Assembly (NCBI RefSeq): GCF_014189455.1
Contig: NZ_CP050299.1
Location: 496,001-560,000 of the forward strand
Length of the DNA: 64,000 nt
Reading direction: 5' to 3'
From: Mesorhizobium huakuii
Lineage (GTDB): Bacteria; Pseudomonadota; Alphaproteobacteria; Rhizobiales; Rhizobiaceae
The position numbers were made by a program, and so were the translations under genes. The notes under the pieces are model-generated. The model searched no databases and had not been told where the DNA came from. It worked only from the letters and a program-made list of their open reading frames with translations. This document shows positions 58,187 through 64,000 of the stretch, piece by piece (the stretch's first letter is position 1; each line of letters starts with the position of its first letter).

Positions 58187-58670
58187 GGCATGCCGCAGAC
58201 CACCCTTCGCCGTCATCTCGCGGTTCTGGTCGAATGCGGCCTGATCATTCGCCAGGACACCCCCCAACGGCAAAAGACATGCGAGGTAGCGTCGGGGAGG
58301 CGAGATCGAGCAGGCTTTCGGCTTCGATGGGGATCCTGCTGGCCGCCTGCCCGAGCATGCGGGAACTCGCCCGGGGCGACGAAATTCGCTACCGGCGGGA
58401 TTTTCTGGCGCGCGCCGAGCTTGTCCGGCCCATGTTGGGATCACCCCGAGCGCGTGGCGGGAGGCCTGCGAGGTGCAGGGCGAGCAACAGGCCGCGATCA
58501 CGTTGACCGCGATCTATCAACGCGCTGATCAGATCAACAGCGCCGGCGGTTATTTGCGCTGCCTGACGGACCGCGCGCTGGGGACGGGAAATTCTCGGCC
58601 TGGCCGATGATCTTGGCGTCGCTGCTTCGGCCAAACTCGATGCCGAAAAGACGCCCGCGGAGACCGATGG
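58187..58670 (+). pseudogene. repC: RepC plasmid replication initiator relic
   Basis: The first frame reads GMPQTTLRRHLAVLVECGLI, the winged-helix part of RepC (family: MPEATLRRHLAALVDAGLI). After shifts come GEIEQAFGFD, then TPSAWREACEVQGEQQAAIT and RADQINSAGGYLRCLTDRAL and finally GKFSAWPMILASLLRPNS, the RepC carboxyl end. Much of the middle is deleted. It shows that part of this region came from a repABC plasmid. No repA, repB or oriV signature is seen. Confidence 0.78.
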
Positions 58671-58826
58671 GCCGCCGGATGATGGCAATCGGAGGGAAGG
58701 GCGGTTCGAGGGTCTCGGAAACGCTTGTCCCGAGCCTGCGCAGGAATCATGATGCTGGATCGATGTGTGAGCCCGCGTACCGGCCGTTTCCGTTGGCGAG
58801 CCAGTCATGCAGGCCAAGCCAGTGGC

Positions 58827-59036
58827 TTATTCGTCGCCTACGAGACCGTCGAACGCCTCAAGCAGCGCCTCGACGATCGCTTGGCCGAGCGCCTGTGCCG
58901 TCTCACCCATTTGGGCTTCGTTTCCGTTGCGCGCGGCGGTGGCGAGTTCCGAACCCTCATCCGTCAGGATCGCATTGGCCCGATCGATCGCCCATTGCGC
59001 AAAATCGTCCCGGCTGTCGATGATCCTGGTTTCCAT
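58827..59036 (-). CDS. Small acidic hypothetical protein, 69 aa
   Basis: ATG 59036 with CGGGAG ten bases before. METRIIDSRDDFAQWAIDRA is followed by LTDEGSELATAARNGNEAQM and a helical acidic end. The composition fits a real soluble protein; function unknown. It lies between the repC relic and unassigned sequence. Confidence 0.5.
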   Translation of the reverse strand: METRIIDSRDDFAQWAIDRANAILTDEGSELATAARNGNEAQMGETAQALGQAIVEALLEAFDGLVGDE

Positions 59037-59039
59037 CAA

Positions 59040-59768
59040 TGCGCGCTCCCGCGTTTACGATTTGTTTGCCCAATTCGGGCTAGGGTTGAGATGCGCGATG
59101 GGTACTGCGTTCGCGCCATAACACTTCTCGATCCTTGCAGCGAGGCCTGACTGAGCAAGCCGTTCCGCCTCGCCCGGTCGAGGAGGTTCTTGACGGATGA
59201 GGGCCCCCAGTTCCTTGCGCCGCGCGGTGCCCGTCATGAAGCCTCGTGCCGGTTGGCGATTTCGCGCAGCGTGAGCTGTGGGGGACGAATGATTTCCGGC
59301 AACTAGCTGCATGAGGCGATGCTCGGGAAGGCCGGCGGGCGCATGAGACGCCCGCGCCGAGTTCCTCGACGATCCTTTGGCAGCCGGCCACTCCCTCTGG
59401 TCGACGAGAAATGCGAGTTTGCGTCTTAGCGGCCATTTGCAGCCCTTGGGAGATCGTTTTGGGCCGGATTTCCAAGCATGGATGGTACGGCGTCTCTTGA
59501 GGTTCTGCAGACGTTGCAGTCTACCAGCGCGATCAGGCCATTCGGCGCTAACCCACAACTCCAGCTCCCCTAGAGACAAGAAGTTCCTCTCACCCCGTTG
59601 GAGGCGGAACATATAGTTGCTATCGTCCTCGACCTCGCGCCAGCCCGGACGCTTATGGCCAAAGACCTTCGTATCTGGTCCGCAATGCGACGGTAGCCGG
59701 TGAATGGTCAAAACGTAGCGCAATCGGTTCACGATCGACTGAAAACCGTGACCGTTCCTCTGCGGTGC
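59040..59768. other. 0.7 kb downstream of hemN without assignable gene
   Basis: A minus-strand frame (59055-59732) stays open but changes character half-way and matches nothing I know; likely a composite of relics. Confidence 0.4.
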
Positions 59769-61133
59769 TCAGACTGCCACCGAGTGCCTGGCCGTTCCAC
59801 TTTCGAGATATTTGTCGAACTTCGCCGCAACGCTCCTCACGAAGGGACGGCTTTCCGCCAGCACGACGAAACTGTCGCCTTGGAGTTCAAGCAGTCGAGC
59901 AGGATCCTGAAGAGCGATTGAGCTTGCCTGAAAAAGGAGCTTTTGGCCGGCTTGCCCGAAGCTCTCCACCAGGTCGATCGCCGAGAAGGCGAAATCGCAC
60001 ATCAGCCGCTCGATGATCCAGCCACGGACGCGATCGTCGTCGGAAAAGGCGATGCCGCGGACGGCGGCCAGCCCGCCATTGGCGACCATACGTCCGTACT
60101 CAGCGGTCGAAGGATTGTTCTGCAGGTAGCCCTGGCGAAACCGGCTGATGGACGAAGGACCGACGCCGATCAGCGTCTCGCAGCGATCCTCTGTGTAGCC
60201 TTGGAAGTTGCGATGCAGGGCCCCTGTGGAGGCCGCCACCGCCAGCGCATCGCCCGGCTTGGCGAAATGGTCGAGGCCTATTGCTTCATATCCCTTGTCC
60301 AAAATCGCCCGCGCGGCGAGTTGCGATTGCGCGAACCGCTCCGTGGGACCGGGGAGCCAGGCCTCGTCGATCATCGTCTGATGTTTCTTGAACCAGGGCA
60401 CGTGAGCGTAGCCGAACAGCGCCATCCTGTCCGGTTCCAGGGTGAGCGCCTGCGCGACGGTAGAACACAGGCTCTCGCTGGTTTGATGCGGCAGGCCGTA
60501 GAGCAGATCCAGATTGACGGACTCGACGCCGCGGGAACGAACTCCGTCGACGACTGCCTTGGTCTGCAAAAAGCTTTGTTCGCGGTTGATCGCCTTTTGC
60601 ACTTTCGGATCGAAATCCTGCACGCCGAGGCTCGCCCGCGTCATGCCGATTTCGGCAAGTGCATCAAGGCGTGCCTCGTCCATATCGTTCGGATCGATCT
60701 CGATGCTGATTTTCGTATTTGGAACAAAATCGAAGCTGTCCCGCATGAACGCGCCTAGAGCCACCATATCCTCGGGCTTCAGCATTGTCGGCGAGCCGCC
60801 GCCGAAGTGGATTGCGCGGACGAAGACCTTGCCGCTGATAAGGGCGGCAACCGTCGCGATCTCCGCGCGTAGCGAGCGCAGATAAGCGGTCACCGGCTCA
60901 TAGTGGCGCGTCTGCTTGGTATGGCACGCACAGAACCAGCAGAGTCTGTCACAATAGGGAATATGCAGGTAAAGCGATATCTCGTCACCGCCTTCGAGGG
61001 CCTCCAACCAGCCTTTCTGGACCGCCGCATCGACGCCCGGATGGAAATGCGGCGCGGTCGGGTAACTGGTGTAGCGGGGGACGTTCTCGCCAAGTCTGGC
61101 AGTTAATTCCGGTCGCATGTCGTGGTCCACCAT
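59769..61133 (-). CDS. hemN: Oxygen-independent coproporphyrinogen III oxidase
   Basis: 454 residues. I start at ATG 61133 (MVDHDMRPELTARLGENVPR); the longer frame to 61298 crosses the FnrN site. The radical-SAM cluster is HIPYCDRLCWFCACH (Cys61, Cys65, Cys68), with FGGGSPTMLKPEDM and GVQDFDPKVQKAINREQ. It makes protoporphyrinogen IX precursors for haem when oxygen is scarce, needed for the cbb3 oxidase encoded next door. It is divergent from fnrN with an anaerobox between. Confidence 0.96.
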   Translation of the reverse strand: MVDHDMRPELTARLGENVPRYTSYPTAPHFHPGVDAAVQKGWLEALEGGDEISLYLHIPYCDRLCWFCACHTKQTRHYEPVTAYLRSLRAEIATVAALISGKVFVRAIHFGGGSPTMLKPEDMVALGAFMRDSFDFVPNTKISIEIDPNDMDEARLDALAEIGMTRASLGVQDFDPKVQKAINREQSFLQTKAVVDGVRSRGVESVNLDLLYGLPHQTSESLCSTVAQALTLEPDRMALFGYAHVPWFKKHQTMIDEAWLPGPTERFAQSQLAARAILDKGYEAIGLDHFAKPGDALAVAASTGALHRNFQGYTEDRCETLIGVGPSSISRFRQGYLQNNPSTAEYGRMVANGGLAAVRGIAFSDDDRVRGWIIERLMCDFAFSAIDLVESFGQAGQKLLFQASSIALQDPARLLELQGDSFVVLAESRPFVRSVAAKFDKYLESGTARHSVAV

Positions 61134-61176
61134 GTTTGAGTCGCCGGAACTCTGGACGCGTCGAACAGCCAAAGCC

Positions 61177-61190
61177 CTGATTTCGGTCAA
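61177..61190. promoter_or_regulatory. FnrN/FixK anaerobox between hemN and fnrN
   Basis: CTGAT-TTCG-GTCAA keeps the TGA-N6-TCA core of the consensus TTGAT-N4-ATCAA. Centred 50 bases upstream of the hemN ATG and 92 upstream of the fnrN ATG, it could serve both directions, giving microaerobic hemN expression and fnrN autoregulation. Confidence 0.7.
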
Positions 61191-61274
61191 CCTCCAACAC
61201 GGACAAACTGCCGCAACGATTTTTCTACCGTCGATTGCTATCCTGCCGGCACTTGGGATCGGTAGAGCGATGGA

Positions 61275-62021
61275 ATGACAGTACGGCAAGATATTCATAG
61301 TTCCGGCATTCCCGTTCTTTGCCTACCTTGCGAGGCACGGCACCGCGGCGTCTGCGGTGCGCTCGATCCAGACGATTTGGCGCGGCTCGCCAAGACTTCG
61401 TCGCGGCACAAGATCGAACCGGGGGTCGAACTGATCGGCGACGCCGAGGCCGTCGACAGCTACTCAAACGTGCTTTCAGGCGTGGTGAAGCTGACGAAGA
61501 GCCTTTCGGACGGCCGCCAGCAAATCGTCGGCCTCCAGTTCGCACCGGATTTTCTGGGACGGCCCTTCAAGGTGAAAAGCGCGATCAATGCGGAAGCGGC
61601 AACCGTTGTCTTGCTGTGCTCGTTTCCGAGGGCGGCCATCGAACGGATGATGAAGGAATCACCGGAACTTGAGCATCGCTTGCTCAAGCAGACGCTGAAC
61701 GAACTCGACGAGGCACGCGAATGGATGGTGACTCTGGGGCGCAAGACCGCACCGGAGAAGGTGGCCAGCTTTCTCCTCATGATCGCCCGGAATATCGATT
61801 CCAGTGTTGGCCCGGCGGCCAGGTCGGCGTGCTTCGATCTGCCGCTGACGCGTGCCGAGATCTCTGATTTCCTTGGACTTACAAACGAGACTGTGAGCCG
61901 CCAGCTGACCAGACTGAGAATGGACGGCGTGATCCGGATCGAGAACAATCGCCGTGTCACGGTGGACAGCGTCAGCCGGCTGGAGCAGCGCTGCGGCGGC
62001 CGAGGCGCAACCGCCCTTTAG
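61275..62021 (+). CDS. fnrN: FnrN, oxygen-responsive CRP/FNR-family regulator
   Basis: 248 residues. The N-terminal cysteines CLPCEARHRGVC (Cys16, Cys19, Cys27) plus Cys115 make the 4Fe-4S site that distinguishes FnrN from FixK. The cAMP-fold (NVLSGVVKLTKSLSDGRQQI) and the helix-turn-helix (LTRAEISDFLGLTNETVSRQ) are intact. It activates fixNOQP, hemN and, in R. leguminosarum, hypB under low oxygen. Gene order hemN-fnrN-fixN supports this. Confidence 0.95.
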   Translation: MTVRQDIHSSGIPVLCLPCEARHRGVCGALDPDDLARLAKTSSRHKIEPGVELIGDAEAVDSYSNVLSGVVKLTKSLSDGRQQIVGLQFAPDFLGRPFKVKSAINAEAATVVLLCSFPRAAIERMMKESPELEHRLLKQTLNELDEAREWMVTLGRKTAPEKVASFLLMIARNIDSSVGPAARSACFDLPLTRAEISDFLGLTNETVSRQLTRLRMDGVIRIENNRRVTVDSVSRLEQRCGGRGATAL

Positions 62022-62594
62022 ATGAGACCTAAGCGCGCGGGGCCGTCGCCTACTCCGACGCAGCAGGATTTGTTCGCGTTCGAAAGCGATGTGTGTCGCC
62101 GCAAGCCTTCGAAGAAGCCGCGCAGAATGAAACCGACGGCGTCCGCATTCTCCACCGTCTCGCCATGGCCGATCGCTAGCAGAATTCAGTCATCTAACCA
62201 GCAAAGCACTCGCCTTCGACGTGTTCGGCGCGCAACCGCCGGGTAGAAGCGAGGCTGGCGTCGCCGCCGACGACGGCGGCCTCGTAGGCGGGAAAGACGA
62301 TCGTTTCTTCATATTGGTGAACGCTTGCGCAACAATGGGAGGATTGCGTTGGCCGTGCCGAGGCACTTCAGGCGATCGACGCTGGACAGCGCATCAGCGA
62401 TATTTTCCAGAGCATTGCAGAGCTGCATCCCTGTGCGCGCACTTCATCACATCACACGGAATCGCCTCCACGCCGGCCGGCCCGCGGACGCCGGACTTGT
62501 CCATGAGCGGGGCGGCCCGTGCTGCGTTTCCTCGTTCAATCGCCACCTTCTGATCGCACCGAACTCGATGCTGCCCGAAGCAAAATCGTGCGAT
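62022..62594. other. Region between fnrN and fixN
   Basis: No recognisable gene; short GC-rich frames on both strands only. Confidence 0.4.
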
Positions 62595-62608
62595 CTGACA
62601 TGGATCAG
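62595..62608 (+). promoter_or_regulatory. Probable anaerobox upstream of fixN
   Basis: CTGAC-ATGG-ATCAG retains TGA-N6-TCA, 75 bases before the fixN ATG, where an FnrN/FixK site is expected. Both outer bases deviate from TTGAT/ATCAA, so it may be weak. Confidence 0.5.
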
Positions 62609-62682
62609 GGCGAGCAGGCGGCGGCTGCGCAATTAATGCACTGCGGATTTGGGTCCGCCGGAATTGGAGATCGGTACTTGCG

Positions 62683-64000
62683 ATGAAATTCGGCACAGAG
62701 ATCGTCCTTCTAAGCCTGTTTGCTTTTGCGGCCCTGGTGGCTGCCGGCTTCGGCGTAGATGAACCTTTTCGCCAGCATATGTGGGTTTTGTTCTTCGCCG
62801 TGGCTGGCTTCACTGCGATCCTGTTGCGCAACACGGAGTTCAAGCCAGCAGTTCCCATCCACCCCGCCGCTTACATGGATGGGCCGATACGCTACGGGGC
62901 CGTCGCAACGGTGATCTGGGGGGTCGTAGGCATGCTGGTCGGTGTGGTCATCGCGCTGCAGCTCGCCTATCCGGATCTCAACATCGAGCCCTGGTTCAAT
63001 TTCGGTCGCTTGCGGCCGCTGCATACGTCGGGCGTCGTTTTTGCTTTCGGGGGCAATGCACTGCTTTGCACATCCCTGTATGTCGTGCAGCGCACCTGCC
63101 GCGCCCGGCTGTTTGGCGGCGATCTCGCCTGGTTCGTGTTCTGGGGCTATCAGCTTTTCATCGTCATGGCTGCGACAGGCTACCTGCTCGGAATCACCGA
63201 GAGCCGCGAGTATGCCGAACCCGAATGGTATGTGGACCTGTGGCTGACCATCGTCTGGGTCGCCTATCTCATCCTGTTCCTCGGCACGATCCTGAAGCGC
63301 AAGGAATCGCATATCTACGTCGCCAACTGGTTCTATCTGTCATTCATCGTGACCATCGCGATGCTGCATGTGATCAACAATCTGTCGATGCCCGTCTCGT
63401 TCGTTGGCTCAAAAAGCTATTCCGCCTTCTCCGGCGTACAGGACGCCCTGACGCAGTGGTGGTACGGCCACAATGCCGTCGGCTTCTTTCTGACCGCCGG
63501 CTTTCTCGGCATGATGTATTATTTCGTGCCCAAGCAGGCAAACCGCCCAGTTTATTCCTACCGCCTGTCGATCATCCACTTCTGGGCGTTGATCTTCCTC
63601 TATATCTGGGCTGGTCCGCATCACCTCCACTACACCGCTCTGCCCGACTGGGCGCAGACGCTTGGCATGGTGTTTTCGATCATGCTCTGGATGCCCTCCT
63701 GGGGCGGCATGATCAACGGCCTGATGACGCTGTCCGGCGCCTGGGACAAGCTGCGCACGGATCCGATCATGCGCATGATGGTGATGGCCATCGCATTCTA
63801 TGGCATGTCGACCTTCGAAGGCCCGATGATGGCGATCAAGACGGTCAACTCGCTGTCGCACTATACCGACTGGACGATCGGGCACGTCCACTCCGGCGCG
63901 CTTGGCTGGGTTGGCATGATCTCGTTCGGCGCGATCTATTTCATGGTGCCGAAGCTGTGGAACCGTGAGCGGCTCTATTCACTGCGGCTGGTCAACTGGC
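62683..64000 (+). CDS. fixN: cbb3-type cytochrome oxidase subunit I (open at window end)
   Basis: ATG 62683 starts [20 protein letters not shown]; 439 codons are visible of an expected 540 or so. Haem and copper ligands appear in order: [58 protein letters not shown] and [19 protein letters not shown]. It is the catalytic subunit of the high-affinity oxidase used by bacteroids; fixOQP should follow outside the window. The reading frame is unbroken. Confidence 0.96.
   Translation, partial: MKFGTEIVLLSLFAFAALVAAGFGVDEPFRQHMWVLFFAVAGFTAILLRNTEFKPAVPIHPAAYMDGPIRYGAVATVIWGVVGMLVGVVIALQLAYPDLNIEPWFNFGRLRPLHTSGVVFAFGGNALLCTSLYVVQRTCRARLFGGDLAWFVFWGYQLFIVMAATGYLLGITESREYAEPEWYVDLWLTIVWVAYLILFLGTILKRKESHIYVANWFYLSFIVTIAMLHVINNLSMPVSFVGSKSYSAFSGVQDALTQWWYGHNAVGFFLTAGFLGMMYYFVPKQANRPVYSYRLSIIHFWALIFLYIWAGPHHLHYTALPDWAQTLGMVFSIMLWMPSWGGMINGLMTLSGAWDKLRTDPIMRMMVMAIAFYGMSTFEGPMMAIKTVNSLSHYTDWTIGHVHSGALGWVGMISFGAIYFMVPKLWNRERLYSLRLVNW

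Noticed and set aside
61134..61298. Longer N-terminus for HemN
   Set aside because: It crosses the anaerobox and overlaps fnrN; the inner ATG matches the family start.

Overview
This 64 kb window looks like part of the symbiotic replicon or symbiosis island of a rhizobium (Rhizobiales, GC-rich; Mesorhizobium or Rhizobium-like, genus not decided). The evidence is a complete-order uptake hydrogenase cluster (hupSLCDEFGHIJK-hypABFCDEX), two nod boxes (one ahead of a glmS/nodM gene), a hemN-fnrN-fixN microaerobic block, dctA, NifA-type sigma-54 promoters, and many decayed insertion sequences.

Layout. 1-5.4 kb: transposon debris (serine recombinase end, istB end, IS21-type end repeats, tyrosine recombinase remnant), a truncated prolyl-oligopeptidase pseudogene, and an IS5-family element (907 bp, TTA target duplication) sitting inside a small XRE regulator. 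5.5-6.2 kb: a hipA toxin relic whose N-terminus is inverted. 7.5-14.6 kb: a frameshifted gabD-like aldehyde dehydrogenase, a two-gene M16 peptidase operon, and fused relics of an acyl-CoA synthetase and a biotin carboxylase. 15.2-21.8 kb: cspA, a MucR/Ros regulator lacking the zinc cysteines, a di-haem peroxidase, an archaeal-type AAA ATPase with a large palindrome at its start codon, and broken HWE kinases. 22.7-39.1 kb: the hup/hyp cluster followed by a hoxA stub. 39-44 kb: mobile debris, a dcd gene with a small partner, broken panC and luxR genes. 44-50.4 kb: nod-box tolC, a split DUF2285 (FseA-like) gene, a PhyH dioxygenase, nod-box nodM. 51-59 kb: a small XRE regulator, a preQ1 riboswitch with queCDE, dctA with its sigma-54 promoter, dsbA-ccdA relics, and a repC relic. 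59.8-64 kb: hemN, fnrN and the start of fixN (open at the window end).

How it fits together. Low oxygen in nodules would act through FnrN (boxes between hemN and fnrN and ahead of fixN) and through NifA/sigma-54. The most striking regulatory pattern is a promoter cassette found three times in the first 12.5 kb (TGT-N10-ACA site, then a -24/-12 element at the same distance); two copies are complete and drive peptidase genes, the third has a half-lost activator site. That suggests a symbiosis-induced proteolysis function. Other sigma-54 elements precede hupS, hupG and dctA.

Caveat: about fifteen genes carry single-base frameshifts (hupK, hypF, hypX, nodM, dctA, panC, gabD and others), several at homopolymers. 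They may be real decay or sequencing error; I annotate them as pseudogenes but say where one base would restore the frame. No tRNA, rRNA or CRISPR array was recognised.
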